Shown here: positions 1 to 7,483 of the stretch, piece by piece
Layout: each line of letters starts with the position of its first letter
Position numbering within the stretch: position 1 is the first letter of the stretch
From: JAVBJN01 sp031546985
GTDB taxonomy: Bacteria; Bacteroidota; Bacteroidia; Chitinophagales; Chitinophagaceae
Reading direction: 5' to 3'
Length of the DNA: 20,550 bases
Assembly: GCA_031546985.1 (NCBI GenBank)
Contig: JAVBJN010000014.1
Coordinates: forward strand, 1-20,550
Position numbers and translations under genes: made by a program
Notes under the pieces: model-generated
The model's database searches: none
What the model was told of the DNA's origin: nothing
Seen by the model: the letters and a program-made list of their open reading frames with translations, nothing else

Positions 1-1
1 C

Positions 2-436
2 ATTTCGGCCCTGAAAAAGATCAATACCGATGAGCTGATGAAGCAGATTACCGATCTGCTGCCCGAGGCGCCGCCCTACTACCCCGAGGATATGCTTACC
101 GATAAGCCTATGCGCTTTTTTGTAAGTGAGCTGATACGCGAAAAGATCTACGACCTGTTTCGCGACGAAATTCCGTATCACACTACCGTGCTTATTACCG
201 AATACAAGGAAAAAACAACCCTTACCAAGATTAGCGCCAGTATTATTGTACAGCGCGAAAGCCAGAAGGCGATTATCCTGGGCAACAAGGGAGAAATGAT
301 TAAAAAACTGGGCTCCCTTTCGCGTATAGCGATCGAAGCCTTTATAGACCAGAAAGTATTTTTGGAACTGCATATTAAGGTGCGTCCCAAATGGCGCGAC
401 AATGAGACTTTCCTGCGTGAATATGGATACCAATAA
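2..436 (+). CDS. era: GTPase Era, C-terminal part (5' end outside window)
   Basis: C-terminal ~144 residues of Era, the GTP-binding protein that helps mature 16S rRNA and assemble the 30S subunit at the inner face of the membrane. The reading frame is open from base 2 onward, so the G domain lies upstream of the window. What is visible is the linker after the G domain (LLPEAPPYYPEDMLTDKP, with the family's typical Y-P-x-D pattern), the RFFVSELIREKIY segment, and the type II KH RNA-binding domain with its GxxG loop (GNKGEMIKKLG) and the ending FLELHIKVRPKWRDNE. It ends in YGYQ and TAA. The downstream PLP enzyme overlaps its 3' end, suggesting co-transcription. Identification is firm; only completeness is unknown. 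Confidence 0.95.
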   Translation: MSALKKINTDELMKQITDLLPEAPPYYPEDMLTDKPMRFFVSELIREKIYDLFRDEIPYHTTVLITEYKEKTTLTKISASIIVQRESQKAIILGNKGEMIKKLGSLSRIAIEAFIDQKVFLELHIKVRPKWRDNETFLREYGYQ

Positions 437-1328
437 TATTTCTGTTTCCTCAGACATTATTACCAATACATTAACCCAAAGCTGCAGCGTACAACTGCAG
501 CTTTTGCGGTTAGATGCGCTGCATCCTATAATATCGGGCAACAAATGGTTTAAGCTCAAATACAACCTGGCGCAGGCCCGGCAGCAGGGGCACCACACGC
601 TGCTCACATTTGGCGGCGCATTCTCTAACCACCTGGTAGCCACGGCCGCGGCTTGCAAAGATGCCGGCCTGGCCTGCATTGGCATTGTAAGAGGAGAAGA
701 GACACTACCACTCTCGCCCACCCTGCAAGACTGCCGCGATATGGGCATGCAATTGCACTGGGTAGACCGCACTGCTTACCGCAACAAAACCGATCCTGCT
801 TTCCTGGCATCATTGGCGCAACGATTTGGCGCTTTTTATTTGGTGGCAGAAGGCGGGCACAACAGCGCTGGCATATCCGGTGCTAAAGAAATTATGCAAC
901 TCATACCGGCAGCCACAACGCATATCTGCTGCGCGGTAGGCACCGGCACCACCATGACCGGGCTCATCGAAGCCAGCGCACCGCACCAGCACATTCATGG
1001 CTTTGCTGCGTTAAAGCAGGGCCAGTACATTGCCGATGAAATACGCAGCTACACAGCCCACACCAACTGGACTTTACATACAGCGCATCATTTCGGCGGG
1101 TTTGGCAAGTTTACACCAGCGCTTATCACCTTCACGAATGCGTTTTACCATAGTTTTAACATTCCCCTCGACTTTGTTTATACCGCCAAAATGATGTGCG
1201 GCATCTTTAATATGCTGGAACAGAGGGCTTTTGCGGCAGGTTCGGTCATTACCGCCATCCATTCCGGAGGGCTGCAGGGCAACCGTTCTATTTCCGATAA
1301 ATTAGACTGGATACCAAACAGCTTTTAG
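423..1328 (+). CDS. PLP-dependent 1-aminocyclopropane-1-carboxylate deaminase/D-cysteine desulfhydrase family protein
   Basis: A fold-type II pyridoxal-phosphate enzyme of about 301 residues. GNKWFKLKYNL carries the likely PLP-binding lysine (about K41), at the place equivalent to the GNKTRKLEY lysine of known ACC deaminases. LLTFGGAFSNHLVATAAA is the family's GGxxSNH cofactor/substrate segment, and CCAVGTGTTMTGLIEA is the glycine-rich phosphate-binding loop. The C-terminal IHSGGLQG is also typical. Family members deaminate ACC to 2-oxobutyrate and ammonia or release sulfide from D-cysteine; sequence reading cannot tell which, and desulfhydrase-like roles are common in Bacteroidota. Two starts are possible: ATG 402 overlaps era by 35 bases, ATG 423 by 14. 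I chose 423 because residues before it look unconserved; this is a judgement. Probably expressed with era. Confidence 0.85.
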   Translation: MDTNNISVSSDIITNTLTQSCSVQLQLLRLDALHPIISGNKWFKLKYNLAQARQQGHHTLLTFGGAFSNHLVATAAACKDAGLACIGIVRGEETLPLSPTLQDCRDMGMQLHWVDRTAYRNKTDPAFLASLAQRFGAFYLVAEGGHNSAGISGAKEIMQLIPAATTHICCAVGTGTTMTGLIEASAPHQHIHGFAALKQGQYIADEIRSYTAHTNWTLHTAHHFGGFGKFTPALITFTNAFYHSFNIPLDFVYTAKMMCGIFNMLEQRAFAAGSVITAIHSGGLQGNRSISDKLDWIPNSF

Positions 1329-1426
1329 TTATTTTTGTCCACCTCCACCCGTTTTTGCTTCTCGCAGAGATAAGAATGAATGTGGAAGGAGAATTGCTAT
1401 ACTACTTGCTTTTGAACAAGACACAA

Positions 1427-2284
1427 ATGAAAAAACTGATATTACTTAGTGGCCTTACATTACTCACCGGCGTTGCCAGCCAGGTAAACGCCCAGGTAGA
1501 TGCCAATAAAATAAAGGAGCAAAGAGAAGCGCAGGCCAAAGCCGAAGCACAGAAATACAATGTGCCGGTATTGCCCGAGATTAAGATAGAAATGGATAAG
1601 AACGGCCGCCCTGTATTATCGTGGTACAGCCAGTACGATGGTATTAAATCTATTGCGGTGCAGCGCTCTACCGATTCTATTGTAAACTTTTCTACCATCG
1701 CGTACATCAACAAACCGGCCAAAGGCCCATTGTCGTATACCGATGAGCGCCCGCAACTCGATACCGGTTTTTACAAACTGTTTATTGTATTTGATTCGGA
1801 TGTAACCTGGTGGAGCAACCGTAATAAGGCGGTATTGGACTCCGCCACATTCCTGAAAAGCATATCGGCATTGAACGTGGTAAATGGCAAGCCCGATAAA
1901 AATACTACTGCCGTGGTAAACAATGTGAAAGGCCCCGTTAATCCCGGTACGCCTATCCCTAAAGTACCATCGGCCAATACCAGCGCCAGCTCCTCAACGC
2001 CGGAGATCGTAAAGGAAACCACCTTTACCTACACCCCATCCACACATGTATTTACCAACCCTTTTACCGGGCATGTAAATATACAACTGCCGCTGAGTGG
2101 AACCCCGCGGCAGTTTAGTGTAAAATTCTATGACCAGGGTAAGAGACTGGTGCTCGATATTGAAAACATTGGAGAGCCCAAAGTGGTGGTCGACAAGCGC
2201 AACTTCCGCAGCAAAGGGTATTATTCCTTTGAACTGTTTGAAGCGGGTACGCTTAAAGAAAAAGGGTTCATCACTATTTACTAG
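1427..2284 (+). CDS. Secreted hypothetical protein with a divergent C-terminal sorting-like domain
   Basis: About 285 residues, of no function I recognise. The open frame extends up to 1355, but ATG 1427 gives a clean signal peptide (MKKLILLSGLTLLTGVASQ, cut near VNAQ), so I use it. After the signal comes a short charged, Ala/Lys/Glu-rich helix (KIKEQREAQAKAEAQ). A beta-rich region of about residues 45-150 follows, with a WYSQYDGIKSIAVQRS pattern resembling fibronectin type III or similar Ig-like folds. Then comes a Ser/Thr/Pro/Val-rich linker. The last ~85 residues (from HVFTNPFTGHVNIQLP to GYYSFELFEAGTLKEKGFI) follow the beta pattern of T9SS C-terminal domains but lack the usual YPNP start, so surface export by T9SS is only an inference. 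The end overlaps lipB by 11 bases tail to tail. Confidence 0.75.
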   Translation: MKKLILLSGLTLLTGVASQVNAQVDANKIKEQREAQAKAEAQKYNVPVLPEIKIEMDKNGRPVLSWYSQYDGIKSIAVQRSTDSIVNFSTIAYINKPAKGPLSYTDERPQLDTGFYKLFIVFDSDVTWWSNRNKAVLDSATFLKSISALNVVNGKPDKNTTAVVNNVKGPVNPGTPIPKVPSANTSASSSTPEIVKETTFTYTPSTHVFTNPFTGHVNIQLPLSGTPRQFSVKFYDQGKRLVLDIENIGEPKVVVDKRNFRSKGYYSFELFEAGTLKEKGFITIY

Positions 2285-3005
2285 TGGTGGCCCATTCTAC
2301 CTGAAACACTTCTGCAAAGTGGTGCATTAATTTCTGCTTCACTTCTTCCTGCGATACTTTACGGCCCAGTTCTTTTTCGAGGCTGGTAACGCCCTTATCG
2401 GTAATGCCGCAAGGCACAATCATATCAAAATATTTGAGGTCGGTGTTTACATTAAGTGCAAAGCCGTGCATGGTTACCCAGCGGCTGCATTTTACACCCA
2501 GCGCACAGATCTTACGGGCTTTGGCCGGGTTATCTTCATCGATCCACACGCCGGTAGAGCCTTCCAGACGGCCGCCTTTAATGCCATACTCTGCAATGGT
2601 GCGGATAATTATTTCTTCCAGCGCACGCATGTAACGGCCCAGATCGGTAAAGAAAAGCTCCAGATCCAACACCGGGTAGCCTACAATCTGCTCCGGACCA
2701 TGAAAAGTAATATCCCCTCCCCGGTTGGTTTTAAAAAACTCGATGCCTTGCGCTTTGAGCATTTCATTGTTTACCAGCAGGTTTTCCAGGTGGCCGCTTT
2801 TGCCCAGGGTATACACCGCCGGGTGCTCGCAAAACAAAAGATAGTTATGGGTGCTGCGGGGCTGGCCCTCCTCGCCGCTATCGGCCAGGTTGCGGTTATA
2901 AGCTTTGACATCCAGGTTTTCCTGCATTAGTTTCTCCTGATAATCCCAAGCTGCTTTATAAGGTATCGTCCAAAGGTCTCTGAAGGTTACGGATGGCTTA
3001 TTCAT
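2274..3005 (-). CDS. lipB: Lipoyl(octanoyl) transferase LipB
   Basis: Transfers octanoate from acyl carrier protein to the lipoyl domains of 2-oxoacid dehydrogenases and the glycine cleavage H protein; it is the first step of lipoate cofactor synthesis, in the cytoplasm. The 243-residue length is usual. RGGDITFHGPEQIVGYPVLD (about 95-114) is the family signature; the common HGPGQ reads HGPEQ here. The catalytic pair is visible as K165 in RKICALGVK and C199 in VPCGITDKGVTSLE, with WVTMHGFALNVN between them. The start at 3005 is supported by the conserved VTFRDLWTIPY near the N-terminus. A Bacteroidota -7-like element ends only four bases before the ATG, so the mRNA may be nearly leaderless. 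Its 3' end overlaps the convergent gene by 11 bases and no terminator is visible. Confidence 0.95.
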   Translation of the reverse strand: MNKPSVTFRDLWTIPYKAAWDYQEKLMQENLDVKAYNRNLADSGEEGQPRSTHNYLLFCEHPAVYTLGKSGHLENLLVNNEMLKAQGIEFFKTNRGGDITFHGPEQIVGYPVLDLELFFTDLGRYMRALEEIIIRTIAEYGIKGGRLEGSTGVWIDEDNPAKARKICALGVKCSRWVTMHGFALNVNTDLKYFDMIVPCGITDKGVTSLEKELGRKVSQEEVKQKLMHHFAEVFQVEWATTSK

Positions 3006-3009
3006 GGCG

Positions 3010-3039
3010 CAAAGTTACAGCAATCGTGCTATTTGACAA
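3010..3039 (-). promoter_or_regulatory. Putative Bacteroidota-type promoter of lipB
   Basis: Reading the minus strand, TTG (3037-3039) is followed after 19 bases by TAACTTTG (3010-3017), matching the primary sigma factor consensus TTTG-N19..21-TAnnTTTG of this phylum. The ATG begins four bases after the -7 element, which predicts a very short or absent leader. Confidence 0.55.
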
Positions 3040-3088
3040 CACCAGGCGCACCTTCGCCGGAATGCATTAAATTTGCCCAAATTTTACC

Positions 3089-4189
3089 ATGCCCCAGATT
3101 GAAGAAATAGAAGACGAATTGCTGGATGATGATGCCGATGAGCTGGATGAAACCGGCGAAACGGATGCTCCGGGAGAAATTCATGAGCGGGTAAACATTA
3201 CCACCGACCGCCGCCAGGAGCCCCTGCGCATCGATAAATTTCTGATGAACCGTATTGAGGGCGCTACCCGCAATAAGGTACAGCAGGCTTTGGATGCGGG
3301 TTTTATCCTGGTAAACGGCCAAACCGTTAAATCCAACTACAAAGTGCGCCCGCTGGATAATATTGTGGTGTATTCTACCAAATCGCGCGAGCAGCTGGAA
3401 GTGGTGCCCGAAAATGTGCCGTTGGATATTGTTTTTGAAGACGAAGACATTCTTATACTCAACAAACCTGCCGGACTGGTGGTGCACCCCGGCTGTGGCA
3501 ACTATAGCGGTACCATTGTAAACGGACTGGCTTTTTACCTGGGTGGCGATGACATTAACTTCGAAAAGCCCGAGATTCCCCGTTTTGGACTCGTGCACCG
3601 CATTGATAAAAACACCAGCGGACTCCTGGCTGTGGCCAAGAGCGACAAGGCTATGAACGACCTGGCCAAGCAGTTTAAGGCCCACACTGTAAAACGCAGG
3701 TACATTGCCCTGGTATGGGGCGATGTGGTAGAAGACGAAGGCACGGTAAGAGCCCATGTAGGCCGCCACCAGCGTTTCCGCAAGATTATGGATGCTTACC
3801 CCGAGGGCGAGCATGGCAAAGAAGCAGTAACCCACTACAAAGTGCTGGAGCGCTTTGGTTATGTAACCATGATCGAATGCAGGCTGGAAACGGGCCGCAC
3901 CCACCAGATACGTGTGCATATGAAATACCTGGGGCACCCGTTGTTTAACGACGATACTTATGGTGGCGACCGTATTGTAAAAGGAACGGTATTTAATAAA
4001 TACAAGCAGTTTATCGACAACTGCTTTGAGATTATGCCCCGCCATGCCCTGCATGCGCAAACACTGGGCTTTGTGCACCCGCGCAGCCGCCAGGAGATTT
4101 ATTTCGAAAACGACCTCCCCGAAGATTTTACCAAAGTGCTCGACAAATGGCGCACTTACGTAAAAGCCAAAAACATACTGGAATCTTAA
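3089..4189 (+). CDS. RluA/RluD-family 23S rRNA pseudouridine synthase
   Basis: A 366-residue pseudouridine synthase that isomerises uridines in large-subunit rRNA; RluD-type enzymes act on helix 69. The N-terminus is an unusual acidic tail (EIEDELLDDDADELDE) of about 45 residues. It is followed by an S4 RNA-binding domain (about 46-110: LRIDKFLMNRI, ATRNKVQQALDAGFILVNG). The catalytic domain has the motif HRIDKNTSGLL with catalytic Asp at about D173, and the late motif LETGRTHQIRVHMKYLGHPL. Which uridines it modifies is not visible, so I give no symbol. ATG 3089 follows closely on a TAAATTTG element at 3068-3075. A strong terminator follows the stop codon. It is divergent from lipB, with 83 bases between the two starts. 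Confidence 0.93.
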   Translation: MPQIEEIEDELLDDDADELDETGETDAPGEIHERVNITTDRRQEPLRIDKFLMNRIEGATRNKVQQALDAGFILVNGQTVKSNYKVRPLDNIVVYSTKSREQLEVVPENVPLDIVFEDEDILILNKPAGLVVHPGCGNYSGTIVNGLAFYLGGDDINFEKPEIPRFGLVHRIDKNTSGLLAVAKSDKAMNDLAKQFKAHTVKRRYIALVWGDVVEDEGTVRAHVGRHQRFRKIMDAYPEGEHGKEAVTHYKVLERFGYVTMIECRLETGRTHQIRVHMKYLGHPLFNDDTYGGDRIVKGTVFNKYKQFIDNCFEIMPRHALHAQTLGFVHPRSRQEIYFENDLPEDFTKVLDKWRTYVKAKNILES

Positions 4190-4196
4190 TTCCCCA

Positions 4197-4230
4197 AAAG
4201 GCCGCCCTCACAGGCGGTCTTTTTTGTTTT
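4197..4230 (+). terminator. Rho-independent terminator after the pseudouridine synthase
   Basis: Stem GGCCGCC (4200-4206) pairs with GGCGGTC (4213-4219), with one G-U pair and a six-base loop. A run of six T (4220-4225) and then TTTT follow. It lies eight bases after the stop codon. Confidence 0.9.
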
Positions 4231-4307
4231 CTAATCACATTCTAATTCAGATACATTCATCTGAAAATCAAGCGGACAACCAAAAGTTATTTTTCACAAT
4301 ATGTTAA

Positions 4308-4374
4308 AATACCTGAATTACTGAGGTATTAAGGTTATAGCTATGCGTAATTTTCATTAAATTGTAAACCTTAA
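4308..4374 (+). repeat. Nested inverted repeats upstream of the first M36 peptidase
   Basis: AATACCT (4308-4314) and AGGTATT (4324-4330) form a 7-bp inverted repeat with a nine-base gap. TTAAGGTT (4329-4336) is complementary to AACCTTAA (4367-4374), just before the ATG at 4385. They share two bases and so could be alternative leader folds or an operator. No clear promoter consensus was found here. Confidence 0.4.
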
Positions 4375-4384
4375 CGACTAAAAA

Positions 4385-7333
4385 ATGAAGGTAACTTTAT
4401 TCACTGCTGGGTTAATGTGCTTGTTTACACAAGCGATGGCCCTGGATCATAACGACGATTTTGAACGATCGGCCTACAGCAATTTCAGGCATATGCAATC
4501 GGTTCAGAATCCGGTGGCGCAGCGCTACCAGCCCGTACTCAGAGAAAAAATGAACGGCTGGAGCATCAGCTTCGACAAGATGAGTGGCATGCCGCTCGAA
4601 ATGGTTGGCATTCCGCTGCAGTTAAGCGGCAATACTCCGGAGCAAAAAGCGGGTACTTTCGTAAAACAATACCTGGCCCAGTTTGGTATAGACCAGCAGC
4701 AACTGCGCCTGCGCAGAAACACCAGCAACGATAAAGCTTACTTTGTAGATTACGACCAGTTGGTAAACGGCCGCGAGGTGGCATTCTCCCGCCTGGGCTT
4801 TCGCTTTAGCAAGGGTCAGCAACTGATACGCGTGCAGTCTAAAGTGTTTCCTGTGCCACAGGATAAACTAACGGCTAAAATGAGCGCGGCAGATGCGTTA
4901 CAGGCCGCCAAAGCCGATCTTACCAGCCTTACCATCAGCAATGCTACTACCAGCAATGATTGGGTTTGGTTTCCGCTGCCTACCGCCAAAGGATATGAAC
5001 TGCGCCCTGCATACACGTTCCAGATCAGCGCTACCAGCCCGGAAGTGGCCCTGCCCATCCAGTTGCGCGGATATGTAGATGCTATTGACGGTACTATATT
5101 ATACCGCACCAACGAGGTAAAAGAGACTTTTGATGTAACCGTAAAAGGTACCGTATACAAAACCAACCCTACCGCACCTGCTACAGACGAGCCGCTAGCC
5201 GATATGCTGGTAACCTCGGGTTCTATTTCAGATTATACCGATGCCACCGGCCTGTTCAGCAACAGCTCTCTTACGCCTTCGTTGAATGCAGATATTGCCC
5301 TGCAGGGAAAATGGTCTATCGTAACCACGGCCAATAATCCCGGCTCTACCCCGGTTTTTACCCAAAACTTTACCACCAACGGCACCACTTACCTTTTTCC
5401 AAATACGGGCACGAGCAGCGATAAACATGTAAATGCGTTTTACCATGTAAACCGTGTGCACGATTTTATGAAGCAATTCTTCCCCGCATTTACCGATCTC
5501 GATTTTCCATTGCCTACCCGGGTAGATGTGCAAGGTAGCTGCAACGCATTTTACAGCGGCTCTACCATCAACTTCTTTACCGCCGGTAACGGATGCAATT
5601 CCTTCGCACTTTGCGGCGATATTATCTACCACGAATACGGCCACGGCATCAGCGACCTGTTTTACAAGGCCCACGGCATTCAATGGGGTATGAATAACGG
5701 CGCGCTCAACGAGGGCAACTCCGATATCTGGGGCATTGGCATCTCGCGCGATCCGGTACTGGGGCGCGGCAGCATGGCCAATGGCGGTATTATACGCCGT
5801 TACGATCAGGCACCTAAAGTTTACCCCCAGGATATTGTTGGCGAAGTACATGCCGATGGCGAAATCATAGCCGGCGCATGGTGGGATGTATCGCAGAATA
5901 TTGGCAGCGTAGATACCATGTCCAAACTGTTTGCGGCTACTTATTTCGATTTGCCGGATGGCCCGTCCGGTACCGAAGGCGATATTTACCGCAGCGTACT
6001 TATTTCTGCTTTGCAGAACGATGATACCGACAACAACATATTTAACGGTACGCCTAATTTTACCGCTATCGTTTCTGCATTTGCCCGCCACGGCATATTC
6101 CTGCTGGGCGAAGCAGAGTTTACCCATACCGAACTGGCCCACCAGCCGGTAAACCAGGACATCAATGTAGAAACTAAAATTCATGTAAACTTCCCTAACC
6201 TGCTGGGTGGTATGACATTGAAACACCGCACCAGGCCTTCTACCACCTGGGATTCTATTGCGATGACCAAAATCAATGATTCTGTTTTTAATGCAATCAT
6301 TCCCGGCAAGGCCCGTGGCGCTATTGTAGATTATTATTTCGAAGTAAATGATAACAGCAATACCCCCAACCTGTATTTCCCTAAAGGTTACTCTCCTAAA
6401 TTGGCAATTACCGAATCTACCATTCCTTACCAGTTTGGTGTAGGCATCGAAGCTATAGAGGTTAATGATTTTGAATCAGACCCTACCGCAGCGGGATGGA
6501 TCATTGGCAACAATGTAGGCGATGATGCAACGGGTGGTAAATGGATATGGGATTTCCCCATTGGCTCATCGGTAAACTCCGCATCGGGCCGTATTCCGGT
6601 ACAACCCGGTTTTGACCATACTACCGCTGCAGGTACAGGCAAATGCCTGGTAACCGGCAATGCCGCCAGCCCTGGTTCTGTACCCGGCAGTGCAGATGTA
6701 GACCAGGGTGTTACCACCTCTATGTCGCCGGTAATGGACCTTATCGGTTATGAAAACCCCATTATTGAGTATTACCGCTGGTTCTCCAATGATATGGGCA
6801 GCAATTCGGGCAACGACCCCTGGGAAGTGCAGATCTCTGCCAACAATGGCGGCGCCTGGAAGTATGTAGACCGCACTTATAAAGCAGATGCTTCCTGGAG
6901 AAGAAGGATCTTTGCGGTTAAAGAATACTATACGCCTACTGCCAATATGAAAATCCGTTTCCGCGCTTCGGATGTAAATATGCCTAACCTGCCCCAGCAA
7001 GGACAGAGTACCGTAGAAGCGGCTGTAGATGATATGTACATTTACGATGTGCAGGGCCCTGCCGCTGGTGTGGGCAATACTACGCTGATTAAAGAAACCA
7101 GAGTATATCCTAACCCTGCCAACGAAGCAGTGTTTGTAGATATTCCGGAAGCGCTTAAACAAGTAAGCATACAGGTGTACAACATGGCCGGTCAGCAGGT
7201 GTACAACACGATGACCAATGCCGGTAAAAACATAGCCATCAGCACAGCCCAGCTTCCTGCGGGTACCTATACCCTGATGATTGTTGCCGACAAAGCGATG
7301 CACATCACTAAAATAACGGTAGCGCATCCTTAA
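4385..7333 (+). CDS. Secreted M36 (fungalysin-type) metallopeptidase with T9SS C-terminal domain
   Basis: A zinc endopeptidase of 982 residues, predicted to be exported by Sec and then by T9SS to the cell surface or medium. The order is: signal peptide (about 1-19, ending TQAMA); FTP/PepSY-like inhibitory propeptide (about 50-250); catalytic M36 domain with zinc motif HEYGH (H416, E417, H420) and third ligand E443 in NEGNSD; GEVHADGEIIAGAWWDV and NGTPNF, also typical of M36; a beta-sandwich region (about 690-890) with DF/GW/GKWIWD and PVMDL patterns; and a T9SS sorting domain starting near Y908 (VYPNPANEAVFVDIP) and ending in KITVAHP. All zinc ligands are present, so it should be active after propeptide removal. 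It is followed by its own terminator and by a paralogue in the same orientation. Confidence 0.92.
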   Translation: MKVTLFTAGLMCLFTQAMALDHNDDFERSAYSNFRHMQSVQNPVAQRYQPVLREKMNGWSISFDKMSGMPLEMVGIPLQLSGNTPEQKAGTFVKQYLAQFGIDQQQLRLRRNTSNDKAYFVDYDQLVNGREVAFSRLGFRFSKGQQLIRVQSKVFPVPQDKLTAKMSAADALQAAKADLTSLTISNATTSNDWVWFPLPTAKGYELRPAYTFQISATSPEVALPIQLRGYVDAIDGTILYRTNEVKETFDVTVKGTVYKTNPTAPATDEPLADMLVTSGSISDYTDATGLFSNSSLTPSLNADIALQGKWSIVTTANNPGSTPVFTQNFTTNGTTYLFPNTGTSSDKHVNAFYHVNRVHDFMKQFFPAFTDLDFPLPTRVDVQGSCNAFYSGSTINFFTAGNGCNSFALCGDIIYHEYGHGISDLFYKAHGIQWGMNNGALNEGNSDIWGIGISRDPVLGRGSMANGGIIRRYDQAPKVYPQDIVGEVHADGEIIAGAWWDVSQNIGSVDTMSKLFAATYFDLPDGPSGTEGDIYRSVLISALQNDDTDNNIFNGTPNFTAIVSAFARHGIFLLGEAEFTHTELAHQPVNQDINVETKIHVNFPNLLGGMTLKHRTRPSTTWDSIAMTKINDSVFNAIIPGKARGAIVDYYFEVNDNSNTPNLYFPKGYSPKLAITESTIPYQFGVGIEAIEVNDFESDPTAAGWIIGNNVGDDATGGKWIWDFPIGSSVNSASGRIPVQPGFDHTTAAGTGKCLVTGNAASPGSVPGSADVDQGVTTSMSPVMDLIGYENPIIEYYRWFSNDMGSNSGNDPWEVQISANNGGAWKYVDRTYKADASWRRRIFAVKEYYTPTANMKIRFRASDVNMPNLPQQGQSTVEAAVDDMYIYDVQGPAAGVGNTTLIKETRVYPNPANEAVFVDIPEALKQVSIQVYNMAGQQVYNTMTNAGKNIAISTAQLPAGTYTLMIVADKAMHITKITVAHP

Positions 7334-7355
7334 AACAGATCGCACATTTTATCTC

Positions 7356-7385
7356 AAAGCCCCTGCAATATTGCGGGGGCTTTTT
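7356..7385 (+). terminator. Rho-independent terminator after the first M36 peptidase
   Basis: A long stem, AGCCCC-T-GCA (7358-7367) against TGC-G-GGGGCT, with loop ATAT, is followed directly by five T. It indicates that the two M36 genes are separate transcription units. Confidence 0.9.
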
Positions 7386-7483
7386 CTTTATTGCTAATCT
7401 GCAACAGGCAGCCTTCCACTTAAAAATTATTTATAATGTCTGAAAGAAAATATCTTTATTTTAGTCACTTAATTCAAATCTGT

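Noticed and set aside
402..422. Upstream ATG for the PLP enzyme
   Set aside because: It adds seven residues and a 35-base overlap with era; the later ATG at 423 is more economical, although the first cannot be excluded.
3068..3075. TAAATTTG as promoter of the pseudouridine synthase gene
   Set aside because: The -7 element is a perfect match, but no TTG is found 19-21 bases upstream, so only half a promoter is visible.
3029..4078. Long 349-residue open frame on the minus strand
   Set aside because: It lies wholly antisense to the pseudouridine synthase, whose catalytic and S4 motifs are clear; its translation has no recognisable domain and low-complexity composition.
5228..6226. 332-residue open frame on the minus strand
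   Set aside because: Antisense shadow of the first M36 peptidase, across its zinc-binding region; no family features.
7436..7483. Upstream ATG for the second M36 peptidase
   Set aside because: It would bury the signal peptide behind 16 residues; ATG 7484 gives a normal one.
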